Shown: in pieces, positions 51,560 through 62,534 of the stretch | How positions within the stretch are numbered: the stretch's first letter is position 1 | How the letters are laid out: each line of letters opens with the position of its first letter | Origin: Fasciola hepatica | Taxonomy: Eukaryota; Platyhelminthes; Trematoda; Plagiorchiida; Fasciolidae | DNA: 64,000 nucleotides | Assembly (NCBI GenBank): GCA_948099385.1 | Contig: CANUEZ040000047.1 | Coordinates: 28,600,501-28,664,500, forward strand | Direction of reading: 5' to 3' | Notes under the pieces: model-generated | What the model was told of the DNA's origin: nothing | The model's input: the letters and a program-made list of their open reading frames with translations, nothing else | Databases searched by the model: none | Program-made: the position numbers and the translations under genes

Positions 51560-53363
51560 CCGACTTATCACGTTGTTGGTGCTGCAAGTCGTACCCCATC
51601 CTTGTGCAGACTGGTATTTTGTTGAACATAAACCCCACTGAATAATCGTAGGCTGTGGTTGACTCTACCTCCCCCTGCATGTTTTGTCCCATGTAAACGG
51701 CATGAGGGTTCTGACTTCACGGATAAGGCGAGTGTTAGCGCGGCGCTTCTGCAAACATTCCTGGCCGTAATGGTCTCCCTGCACAGAGTTGACCATCAAT
51801 TAGACATGACCACCGAACGGTAGAGATTGGCATAAAAAAGTGAGAAAAAATACCCCTTTGTTTTGTCTTCCAGGCACACCAGCCTTGTCACTTGTGACTC
51901 ATGTCTCCGGGTTGCAGTGTTGCTACGGATCGACTGGTGTGGTTGACCTATTCCCAACGCGGCTTGTTACATGCGGTCCATGTTTTGGCCGGGGTGTGGG
52001 AGCTGTGGTCGCCCACCAAAAGCGGCTCCGCCTTCTCTGATAGCCAGATACCTGACTGTGATAAAACCATTAAAAAAATAAAATAAAAACGTCTAAAAAA
52101 CTGTGGATCATTCTTGGAACGCCACGTGCTGGACGCCAGTGGTTGTGTATCGTGCTACCTCCCTACCCGAAGCAGGCCTTGTGCCGCCTACCATGAGCAC
52201 CGAATGTAGGTCGTTAGATTTTGCTTCCCTGACGAAAATTCGGACCCATCTCATTCCCATTTCTCACGGCTCTCCAAAACTAGTCCTCACATGGGTGTTT
52301 TCCTGGTTTGCAATGCGATAACGACGAAAAGAACACCGCGATAACCATGCAATCATGTCTACGTCCGGTTTCCTTGATCATACTCGAGCAAATCTCAGTA
52401 CGATAGCACCATCGGGTAAGAGCATAGATGAACTTTAGTTAACGTTCCAAGGCACGTGACCGATTGCCTATAATGTATCACCTCTGTCACCCCAATAGTT
52501 TCATCTACTTTAAGGCTCCTCAGAAACTACTCAGTATAGAATAACCACTATGCTGGAAGAGACAGTAACAGCAAAGGGCTACGCTAACAGTGTGCCAGTC
52601 TCATTCGCTCACAGTCTGTTATTTCAAACCAATCTTATCGCTCGTTGCCAAACTGCTTTCTGCGTAAGCAAACGGTACTGGCAGTTATCATTTCTAACTG
52701 CTCTAAACCGTGAGACCCTAGGTCTTTCATTAGTATCCGAGCGATGCCGTGCCAACGTGCAAAATTATAAATCCTTTGAGATGCATACACCGTTACCAAA
52801 CTAGTGTTCGCAACTCCTTTAGCCTGCAGCAGTATAGCACAAATCCACCGCGAGCCTATTTTTACTTAGAATGTGGAGTAGGTGCCATTGACTGCTCAAA
52901 TGAAACTTCATCCATGCTTCACTCACACAGACCTAACCAGTCCGTTATCTATTGTCTTCATATATCATCATAACCCACAGCTGAAACCACGTCCAGACTG
53001 CAACCCCCCTTTATTTCAGGTCTGTTGTCTCCCACTATCGCAGTCACCAAACCGGATAACCAAGGACGCCACTTTGACTCGTACGGACAGAGACTCAAAT
53101 AGAACCTACCATAGCAACTGGGACCGAAATCAAGCCATCCGACAGGAAATACTCCCAATTGCTTATAAGATCATTTAGCTTTTTCTAAAGCAACCAACAC
53201 ACATTCCAGTTTATGCGCATCTTGCTATTATACCACCACACTCAGCCGATTGACCGACACATACTTTGCCCTGCTAGACGAAACACACCCATATGATGTC
53301 GTACGTTACCAGAAACGACGCTGAATATCACTGAAGGCAAATGCGTCAACATATATGTATATA

Positions 53364-53404
<41 letters not shown>

Positions 53405-54160
53405 CAGTGAAACAGCATATTAACTCTCAAGTCTATGCGGAGATTTCACACTTTATTATCCGTTACCACAGTCCACCTTTCCTCCGAACCGTAGCCGGTT
53501 GGAAATTGACTCTCCACTTCTCGAGGACCTTCCAGTTGAGCTTTCTCATTTCTGAATGGTACATATTACTGATCCTGAATCTAAACTCACCTTTTTATGG
53601 ACTGCTGTTTCTCCCACATCCACCAGTGTTCACGTTCACGAAATTGGTCTCGGCACCGTTTCGACACTTATTCCATTTATTGAACTCCGGTAAATCTGAC
53701 ATTCAGGGTCTGCATCGTCTTCATGGATCGCTATCCTCTCCGCATGCACCGACTTTCCCGAGAACACTTCTTTACAATTTTTTTCCTTTTTTTTCTTCCT
53801 GTTCTTCTTGTTCAAAATTTACTCCATCTGTAGAACATCAGCAGGCCTCCGTTTCCCCAGCTCGCATTATTCCCGTTCATAATGCGTCCTTGACACTGCG
53901 CTAACGGTTTTTCGATATCTCCACCGTCCAGCCCGGAATCGAAACCGGCTTGAAACTGCCGCGCAAACCATTAGAAAAATGATCCATTCAAACTGTTGTT
54001 GGCTATGTCTATCTATCGCTGATACTCTCGACTTTCATACTTTGAATTTGTGAATATTCCACTTTTGAGTAAAGTGTCACACCATGATCATGCGCTAGCG
54101 CGTGCGTCTCGACCATGGCCGAGAAATATACCATTATCATTATCATCATCATCATCACTC
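51560..54160 (+). repeat. R2 long non-coding repeat, copy ii (longest plus copy)
   Basis: It aligns over about 2.6 kb with 18485-21110 inverted, and over its last 1.25 kb with 2880-4310. The 3' end at 54081-54160 is ATGATCATGCGCTAGCGCG, then CGACCATGGCCGAG, AAATATACC and (ATT/ATC)n. Open frames are short and not conserved between copies. Confidence 0.75.
53367..53401. repeat. (AT)n microsatellite in R2 copy ii
   Basis: Same internal place as the run at 19217-19268 in copy iii; the flank TTTGTCAGTGAAACAG is shared. Confidence 0.95.
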
Positions 54161-54829
54161 GCGACTGGTGTGTTGGGATCGATGGTATCTTGTTTGGCCG
54201 ATCAACCTCGGGACTTCATTTTCAATGAACAAACCTCAGATCATCCTAACAACAAAATTAACCCGGTGATTCCGACGAGCCCAGAAGGGAGCGGAACAGC
54301 TCGGTGGTGAAAAGACCCGGGTGCCGTGGGGGGTGTGCACCACTGATGAGCTCTAACAGGAGCAAAACTCGAGTCTGGCGCTTTAGAGAGTAAAGTTGGT
54401 CGGATGACCTCGGATTTGTGCGAGAAAAGCAGAGCCAGAAGGACGGTCAGTAGGACGAGACATCATGAGTCCCACAAGCAGCTGTCAAGTAATTGTGAGA
54501 CGTGCATATCAAGAATAATATTGGCGGTAGTGACAATTATTATGTTAGTGAATTTCTAGAGGCTCATAAAATGACTTATCACGTGATTGAGTGATAGGCG
54601 CAATGGCAAAATTTAGCCGACGAGGATACATTGGCAAATTTTATGCAGGTCAAAGTGTGTGGGAAAAGATAAACTTGATAAAGTGATAGGAGAAGCAACT
54701 TCCACCGGCAATTGTATGCTTGAAGGCTAGTTTCAGATTTGCCAGAACTGAGCCTTCATGGATAAAATGGCGGGTTAATATATAAATCAGGCAAACCAAG
54801 GGTTGGGTCAAATGAGAAAACAACCCAAG
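54161..54829. other. Unassigned spacer
   Basis: No gene. Contains a CTGATGA-stem-loop motif at about 54333 that resembles, but does not satisfy, a hammerhead core. Confidence 0.4.
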
Positions 54830-55025
54830 TAGCACGTCCCAAATTTGCCCCATGGGGCACGCATGGGGCAAACTTGGGGCAGACGTGGGGCTGCCCCAAG
54901 CTTACCATTGAAAAACTTGGGGCAGCGCTACCGTTGCCCCAAGTTTGCCCCATGGGGCAGCCCCAAACTTGGGGCAGCCCCATGGTGCAAGCTTGGGGCA
55001 AACTTGGGGCTAGCCCCAACCTTTA
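54830..55025. repeat. Palindromic TTGGGGCA / TGCCCCAA repeat block
   Basis: Within about 190 bp the words GGGGC and GCCCC occur more than fifteen times in both orientations, in phrases such as AACTTGGGGCA and TTTGCCCCATGGGGCA. It could fold into several alternative hairpins. It lies about 650 bp beyond the stop of the spliced gene at 55674 and looks like the subterminal repeat arrays of CACTA-type transposons. No matching array is seen beyond 59372. Confidence 0.7.
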
Positions 55026-55673
55026 TAATACGTTACACGCAACCAGATCCAACCGCCGTTTCATGGTCTACTACTAATGTATAATTCTATTTTTGCCGTT
55101 TGCGTACGCTTTTCAAATGCACCAACTTCTGTGTAATATGTAACTGAAAATTGAAAGCCAAATTCTCTATACGAAAAATTTGTTTACATTAAAAAAGTGT
55201 TTTTTGTACAGATTTGTAATGATCCATCAAAGCACATTGTCACTGAACGTAGGATACATTTATCGGTGGTCGCGATATCTGCAGATGGGGAAAAAATGTA
55301 TACCGTTATTGGCGAACTGTCAGTAAATCACTGCACCATTATGTATGAAGTGACAATGACATCCGATGCAAATATAATCAACCAATGGCATGGTATTTTT
55401 CAATGATGGTTGCAAGTTTAAAAAAGATCAATCTTTGTTAATATTTGGTAATGGAGCGGTCTGTCGATGTAAACCGAGCAACACAGGCTTGCATATAACT
55501 GCTGGTTTTGCACAAATAACATATTTGATACGGATAGCGAAAGTGGCGTAAAGGAAAAAGCGTAATTCCGATGTAATTCGAGAAACGACTAATGTACTTC
55601 AAACGTTAGTCTTACAGTAAACTAGTTTCTGCTAACCGTTGCGAAGAAATAAGGCAACTCCGTTTCAATCTAC
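55026..55673. other. Unassigned, probably 3' flank of the DUF4806-like gene
   Basis: No coding evidence. A/T-rich; no polyadenylation signal could be singled out. Confidence 0.35.
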
Positions 55674-57224
55674 TTACCTACTACATCTGCTACCTGCTCC
55701 GCGATCACGAGCGTTGTGGAACCAATTTCTGATGTGTCTGTTGATGTTCATAGTTGGTTCCTCGGAAAAAACGAACTGAATCTGATAGCGTCTAGTAGAT
55801 GGTGAGACCACTAATAAACTGATATAACTTTTATTGCTTTTATGAGTTTATGATTGCAGACGGCTATCTTCTTGCTGCTACCGAGCCAGCAGCACCTGAC
55901 TGCGACGTCGTCGCTCACCACAGCAGACAGCATTTGGTTTACTGAATCCTGAAGATTTCTATTTATGTACCGCCGCAGTGTTGTTACCTATATTTGTCAC
56001 ATACACGTATAGTGACTTACCATCTCACTGAAAGCTTCTGGCGTTCCTAGGACGTCGTGTAAATGGTGGAATTCATCCACAGCGTTCACACGTATGATTG
56101 GCTGCGTTATACCTTGTGAACATGACGCCCCGATAGTGTTGGAAAGGGACTCTATGGAGGCACTTAGTTTCTCCACAGTTTTTGTGAGACTGTCTATGGA
56201 CAGTAGAATTTTTTATTGGTTTACTAAAACATAAGATAACGGCAGTGCATGTGAACTTACATAGTAATTGGCGCAGGTGAGGGGCCGAGTTCATTTGCGT
56301 GGCGCTGGTGCTTGAGCCGCTACTTGTAATTAAATGGGCAATATGAAACAAAAGTAATAATTACCTTGAGGATGCGACTGGCACTCGGGTGCTAGCGTTT
56401 GCAGACAAAGTGGACTGTGAAGACAAGTGAGACGAACTGAAACGGAATTTGGTTGTGCATGTTAGAAATTTACCTTTGCGTTCCCCCAAGACGTTCCAAA
56501 ATGGGCGGTGGGGAGGGTGGTAAGTCCAGCGTAACTGGTTTTAGGTTTCTCCGCATCGCCTGGGGACTCTCGTCGAAAGAGAATTCCACGGGAACCCTTT
56601 AGGTATGAGAATATTATTGTTTAATTACCTCTTTCTTGTGGAGTAGTGCTGCGAGAAGTATGTCTGCTTCTCCGTTTCATCGATGGAAGCAGCACTTGAC
56701 TGATGAACCAGCTGATGCTCAAAGTCGATGGCATCACCAAGTTTGTCTATTTAAATGTTATACTACCACTGACTTACCCGTATAGTACATAGGTCTAAAG
56801 TAGTATTCCGGGCATGAGTCCGGCACTTCTTTTCCCGATAGCAGAGGACGTCTGTAGTCGGGAAAACTCTTCGTTCGTGGCCAGCGAACGTGTGTTTCGT
56901 CGACCATCCAATTTCTGTGTACCACTGCGTATGAGTTTTCTTAGGGAAGGTGAGCAACTACGTACATCCAGAAAGAAAATTCTCATTAGGAATTGTCCAT
57001 GTGGGACTTGATCACATTTAAGTACGTACAGAAACAAGTGGACGGCGAATACAATAACAATAACGCGTAAGTGATCACCCATACGTGAAAGCAAACACGA
57101 GTCAGCCATTGACACCAAACAAGGACACGAAGACAGCAATAAAACGGCAAAATACGGACGCTTCACGTCAAAACAACCGACAAAGGAGAACAACTTTCGT
57201 CTCGCAATCACCCGAGAAATACAT
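55674..57224 (-). CDS. Multi-exon gene with very short introns; DUF4806-like protein
   Basis: Reconstructed by splicing. Exons are 56939-56778, 56746-56629, 56596-56474, 56436-56365, 56322-56261, 56193-56021, 55987-55829 and 55760-55674 (TAA). Introns are 31, 32, 37, 42, 67, 33 and 68 nt, all GT..AG, four with GTAAG donors, and phases match at every junction. The result is 317 codons with no stop. The start is upstream; 57224-57212 (ATG, four codons, phase 1) is a candidate first exon, and an ATG near 57100 is another. The N-terminal part reads YAVVHRNWMVDETHVRWP. The middle is Ser/Pro-rich. The C-terminal part has DEFHHLHDVLGTPEAFSEM, then DSVNQMLSAVVSDDVA, then IRNWFHNARDRG, which I recall as the pattern of DUF4806 domains. 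Function unknown. It follows the transposase on the same strand by about 70 bp or more. Confidence 0.75.
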
Positions 57225-57294
57225 AATCTCACCAGATCGTCATGCTGATTTGCGAAAAAAGTGGCACGGGAAGCACAGAGCGTTATGTGACATT

Positions 57295-59372
57295 TTATTT
57301 CAAAAACGTATGTAAAATGGGAACAACAATACTGGAACAGTCAATGCAAACACGAATACATTTACATGTGATTGTGTGGATGGTTGCACTGTGTAAAGTG
57401 GAATCTAAATCCCCCACAGCGAATATATACAACTGGCTTGATTTTAACGCGTACGTGAAAAAATTGCCCGGTAAAATGAAGTATTTGAAGAAAACGTTAT
57501 TCTCCAGGAAACTGACAATTTCCGCGGGACGTCCGTTAATGATGATGACGTTGTTGGGCTTATCTACTGAAAATAAAACACCATTGAGAACGACAAATTG
57601 TCTACTACGGGGGATGCGAGATACTGGAAGGGACAAATCATCCGTGCGGGTTTCTTCAGTGATGGTTTCGAAGTTGTTTTTCAGTTCGTGAAGCCGTTTA
57701 TACAATTGCTCAGCTGGTTTAGCCGGCCCCTTTATAAATGATTCCAGTTTCGTAAGATGTGACTCAAATGGAAAACAGGAGAAATTGTCCAACACACCGT
57801 GTTTCCGGACATCTTCTGACAAATGCGTTAAGCAATGCACAATATAGACTAAATCCTGCGGACCATATAATGCATACATTTGTTGAACAAAAAGTACTAA
57901 AAATCTGTGAGCAAAATCAAGATACTCAGTGTGTAAAAGGGGATGAGAAAATATATATATAGCAATGAATAATAGCAGAAAATGTTTATAGTACTCATCA
58001 GGTAGCAAATGCAACAAACAAACGGGGCCTACATACAAAAGGAACTGTCTATACCCGGACGCTTTCCAGCGTTCCAAATCCCGAGTGTGACGGCACAGGC
58101 GTTGAACGTCACACGGGGTGTTGCAGTGGTTTCCAATAATACGATTTCCCAGTTCTGTGACTGTCGCCGGGCTCAAGCAAAAACGTTTTGTTCGGCTGCC
58201 CTTTAGCCATGCATTTAACAATTTCTGCATGACACCCAAACAGACTAAATGCATATAATCCAGCGGAAAATTTGCCACCATATCAACTGGAATTGAAACG
58301 AACGGGCTTTCACCAATATGGTGACGTTTGTATTTAAAGAGGCGAAAATCAGCATCAGTACGCGGTCGAGCGTCCAACAATGGAAACGTTATTCTCCCTG
58401 TTATATGCAGACCACGCTGTATGCATCTACCACACCCGAAGTAGTCTGTCGGACTTTTAACTTGACGAACGTAAGCCCGGGCAGGGGTGTCGCATACCAC
58501 TGACACCAGTTCACATGCTACTGATGACCCAAGATAGTTGATGCCGCCGTCAATTACATCTCGCAATTCCAATACCGTCTCTTCCAGATACGTGTTTATC
58601 GGTTGCGGCTTCCCTGAACCGCAATAAATGCCAACCGGGAAAACCGCCAGACATCTCGGACGCACCACACTTGCCAGAATGGGCCACAATTGTATTGTAG
58701 AAGAGTGATAAATTGACGACCCATCGATATTCATCTGGAAGTCGACGGATTCCGGGACCAGCGCCAGTCCACTGATAGATCGACGCAGACCTTCGATGAG
58801 CCCAATATGAATATACACACCTTGTGCAATCAACGTCCTGTTACGAAAACCAGGTGTGTGCTACAGGGTCCTCGGATCCTTCGGTATGCCGGGCAAAAGT
58901 TGGTTTAGAACGTTCTGCACACTCCTTCGTTGCTGCATCGTTAGTCTGCAGCTAACAAACACATCGGCAAATGAACGTAACAACGCGTCCATGTTGATCT
59001 TCACGGACGTCATTTTCCCCAGTTCAATGTCGACACCTGCGAATAACAATTTATATAAAATTGCAGATAACGTATACTCACCGACACCAGCGGCCAAGTC
59101 TGTTGTTGACCCTTGCACATTCATTGTTGATGAGTGAGGAAGTTCTGATGGATGTCCACCCGAAACCTCATCACTGTATGACACATTTACCGTTGGCTCT
59201 GGATTTAGTGAAGTTTATATTACGATGCAAATATTTGAGTACCAGTTGACGTCATCTTCGGACATCGGTATCGATGGGCCTACATGGAAGCCTCGCCGCA
59301 CTCAGTGCACAGTACAGCACTCAACGCCTGCTTACGCCGACGGTATCTTTGCCACTTGCTTGGACGGTCCAT
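57295..59372 (-). pseudogene. TNP2/CACTA-like transposase, one in-frame stop
   Basis: The proposed gene has exon 1 at 59372-59284 (MDRPSKWQRYRRRKQ..), exon 2 at 59173-59082, a canonical 45-nt intron (59081-59037, GTGAGT..CGCAG) and exon 3 at 59036-57295: 640 codons in frame. The exon 1-2 junction is the less certain one. TAG at codon 119 (58863-58861) interrupts PKDPRTL and TPGF, which the family has contiguous. Motifs are NIDGSSIYHSS (about residue 165), VVCDTPARAYV (about 243), YFGCGRC (262-265), LDYMHLVCLGVM (319-330) and FESHLTKLESFIKGP. This resembles Transposase_21 proteins that mobilise EnSpm/CACTA elements by cut and paste. All 512 codons after the stop are open, so the lesion looks recent. 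Confidence 0.82.
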
Positions 59373-59569
59373 GTGAGTTAGCTGTCCATTGTAAACACGG
59401 AACAGTGGTTAACACTAAACCACATTTATCTCCATTTGAAATACGAATATGATGATTACAAACAAATATCCATAAACATCAAACATGCGTATAGCAGGTA
59501 CTGACGCTATCGGCAAAAACGATGATGTATAGTAAAAAACATATACATAATTATACATGTATGTATAAT

Positions 59570-59621
<52 letters not shown>

Positions 59622-59622
59622 T
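59373..59622. other. Spacer between transposase and BEL element
   Basis: No gene. Contains an (AT)n run at 59571-59617 directly beside the BEL LTR. Confidence 0.5.
59571..59617. repeat. (AT)n microsatellite
   Basis: About 23 AT units; the BEL family B LTR begins 6 bp further on, so the element may have inserted into an A/T run. Confidence 0.95.
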
Positions 59623-60447
59623 TGTTGCGACTATCCCGATGTCTAGGGCTGTGAATCTAGCAGCAACTTAGTTTCACTAGCTACACGCACGATATGGACA
59701 GAACACGATTACGGGCAGCAGAACAAATTCCAATCGAATAACCGTGTTTATCGATGATTCGTGGTTCTAAATAATACATTAAGCATAAATATACAGCAAA
59801 TAAAAGACTAACAGCCAGGTGAGAAACCAAGAACAATGGGCAGTAAGCTTCCGAAAATCGGGACAGCGCAGAAAATAAAAACGGTCCACTTAGCAGGCAG
59901 CTGAACGAAACTGTAGCGCAGTTCGGTTGTGGTACAATCAATAATTCAAGAACGTTTATCGTCAAAGATCAATAAATCGATTACAAACGCGTGAATTGGA
60001 CTGTGGTTGCAATGGTAAAAAGTGTCATTAACAAATAAGTACAAATAAGCTAAGACTGTGGAGTAAACAAGAGTACGTGCCAACATGAATGGGCGAATCC
60101 GGCAATAGATCTGTTAATGCTGTTGACGTATGACGGCCAATAGTGGAGTGCACTGACAGAACGCTAAGACTGGGAGTTCGAGCCTCCGCTCGGCAGTACA
60201 AATGAAACACTCAGAAAGATTATATAACAGTAGAAGTGTAGACCTTCGGGAAAACAAGGTTACGAACAAATACGTGAACTGTTCATGTAATAAGCACCAT
60301 GAAACTCAAGTATAAACTGATGTGATACCTTAGAAACAGGGAAAATACATTACGAATGTGCGGGGTACACGATGCATGTACTCACTACTAATAAGTAACT
60401 AAACAGAAGTCAGAAGGACAAACTCTAATTAGGATTCGTAATTAACA
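59623..60447 (-). repeat. 3' LTR of BEL/Pao family B
   Basis: It follows the end of pol on the minus strand after CCAGGGGCAG, a candidate polypurine tract. The proposed ends are TGTTAATTACG and TCGCAACA, so TGTT pairs with AACA. Length 825 bp. The partner 5' LTR would lie beyond the window, so the ends cannot be checked by comparison. A tRNA-like stretch lies inside at 60128-60200. Confidence 0.55.
60128..60200 (+). other. tRNA-like / pol III B-box-like sequence inside the LTR
   Basis: GGAGTTCGAGCCTCC has a 4-bp stem and a 7-nt loop of T-arm type, and GGCCAATAGTGGAG upstream resembles an A box. The outer ends pair at five of seven positions. The anticodon arm is not convincing. Could be a degenerate tRNA relic or chance. 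Confidence 0.3.
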
Positions 60448-60482
60448 CTGCCCCTGGGGTGGGGGAATGTCACGAACCACTC

Positions 60483-62534
60483 TCATGAGCATGAATCCGA
60501 CTCAAGAAGACACAGTTGCCGTATGTCTCTCCAGTGAACATCGTTGGCTGTGCGTATTGCAACTTCTCTGATTCGTCCATCGCTTCCCATAACCGTTTCT
60601 TCAATTATCCTTTTGGGCCACGCCCCTCTCCTGGCGTGCGTGTCAGCTAGGAGAACCAAGTCGCCTACGTTCAGCTTCCGGCTATGCTTATTCCACTTTG
60701 ATCTTGTCTGTAGTGTTGGCAAGTATTCCTTCTACCAGCGAGCCCAGAAGGCATCTGCCAGCCTTTGCGCCTGTCGCCATTTTCGGTTCAACCGGTTGTT
60801 TGATAGCTCGGAAGGAAATGTCGCTGGTATACCTCGTAGGAGAAGAAGGTGATTGGGTGTTATCGCGTTGAAGTCATCGGGATCATTTGATATTCTGGTT
60901 AGAGGGCGATCAATAAGTATTCTTTCTACCTCGCAGAACATCGTTACTAACGCCTCATCTACGACCAACTGATCAGCTAGAAGTGAAAGCAGAATTCGGC
61001 GGTCAGATCGTATGATACGTTCCCATACACCTCCGCGATGACTTGCCTTCGGTGGAGAGAAGCGCCATTCACAGTCTCTATTCCCAAGTGTCTTTAGAAC
61101 CTTGTCTTGGTTCCAATCCTTCAGGCATCGCCTCAAGTCTGCTTCAGCCCCTCGGAAATTTGTTCCATTGTCACTGTAGACAACATTGGGACATTCTTGT
61201 CTTGCCACAAACCGAGAAAACGCAGAAAGGAAGGAATCGGTGTCTAGGGTGTAGGCGACCTCTAGGTGTACGGCTCTCATGGACAGGCAAGTAAATAAAC
61301 ACCCGTAACGTTTCTCAGTGGCTCTACCGTGCTTCACCAAGAAGGGACCGAAGTAGTCTACTCCGACAGCAGTAAACGGATTCTCGCCGAATAACATTAT
61401 GTCCTCAGGAAGTGGTGCCATTACTTGACTTTGTGCCTGGGAATGCCAACGTTTACAATGAAAACATTCCCGTAGTATATTTTTTACTGTAGAGTAGCCG
61501 TGTGTAATCCAATAACGTTCCCTTAGTAGTGACAACACATGTGCTGCACCAGCGTGGCCATTCACTTCGTGATAATGTTGCACCAAAAGTTTGATGATGA
61601 AGTGATCCTTTGGTAGAATTACAGGATGTTTTGACTCGAAAGGTAGAGGTGCCCATTGTAGGCGGCCTCCCACTCGTAGTAAACCACAGTGTTTAAACGG
61701 ATGGAGTTTCTGCAATCGTCCTGAGACTGGCCGGGACATGCTCGGGACCTCTGATCCTTCGGAGATTGTTCTTAGCTCCTTACTAAAGCAATCTTTTTGC
61801 ACCAAACGAAGTAAGGCTAATTCTGATGACTGTAATTCTGATGGTTTCAACTGCTTGGCGATGTTCAGCTGACTAACACCCGTTTCATGTCGTTGTCGAA
61901 TCCAAAAACAAAACCGCTTCAACCAAGCAATCTGTCGCAGCAAGCCCAACCAAGATTTGGCACTGCGGAATCTTTGTATCCAGCCGACTGTATCTGATGT
62001 TTGCACTGCGTTCACGCGAACCGTTTTGACCAATTCGATATGAGTGGATATGGTGGGACTAGGCTGTGCAGACCACGAAGACACATTCTGCAAGAGAAAT
62101 CGTGGGCCAATAAACCAAAGCGCATCTAGCGGCCTTCTCGGGCTGGTACCTCTCGAAGCTAAATCAGCTGGATTGTCTTTGCTATTCACATGTACCCACT
62201 GTTCAGGTTCCGAAAGTTCACGGATCACCGCCAGACGGTTGGCCACAAAGGTTTCAAAACGAGACTTGGTATTTCGTATAGACTGCAAAACAATTAGCGA
62301 GTCTGTCCAGAACGTAGTCGAGCAGATAGGTGCGGAAAGTTCTTCTTTGGCAAAGGCGACTAATCTTACTGAGACAACAGCAGCCGCAAGCTTCAGGCGC
62401 GGGATGGTCACGGATTTCAAAGGGGCTACACGAGAATTCGCCAATATTGGAGAACAGTTTATCATTCCATCTTCGGTAGCAGATCGTAAATAGTGCTGCT
62501 CCAAAACCCAGTTCTGAAGAGTCACTAAATGCAT
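60483..62534 (-). pseudogene. BEL/Pao family B RNase H-integrase
   Basis: A 600-codon frame (62534-60732) has RNase H with APLKSVTIPRLKLAAAVV, then TTFWTDSLIVL and NPADLASRG. The integrase follows: its zinc-binding domain has HYHEVNGHAGAAH and CFHCKRW, and its D,D,E core is marked by VGVDYFGPFL, VVYSDNGTNF and GGVWERII. A TAG at 60732-60734 falls within FWARW / KEYLPTLQ. The same frame then continues to 60483 with the DUF5641-like tail (KLNVGDLVLLAD). All catalytic acids are present. The product would process primer RNA and insert the cDNA. Joined to RT upstream by one frameshift. Only two lesions in this part, so a rather young copy. Confidence 0.93.

Noticed and set aside
54331..54372. Hammerhead-like core: CTGATGA, a GCTC/GAGC stem, then AAAA
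   Set aside because: The second core strand needs GAAA; here it is AAAA. No flanking sequence forms stem III with a cleavage triplet. Flatworm SINEs do carry hammerheads, so I checked, but this one does not fit.
54756..55084. Frames rich in GANLG / GAAP repeats on both strands
   Set aside because: They are translations of the TTGGGGC palindrome block, open on both strands.
58837..58863. A 27-nt intron (GTAGC..AACAG) that would remove the TAG in the transposase
   Set aside because: It would delete residues that family members keep after RTL; a point nonsense change is simpler.
60455..60470. GGGGTGGGGGAA followed by TGTCACGAACC read as a plus-strand polypurine tract and LTR start
   Set aside because: It overlaps the end of a minus-strand BEL pol, and no plus-strand element precedes it; the minus-strand LTR with TGTT..AACA ends fits better.
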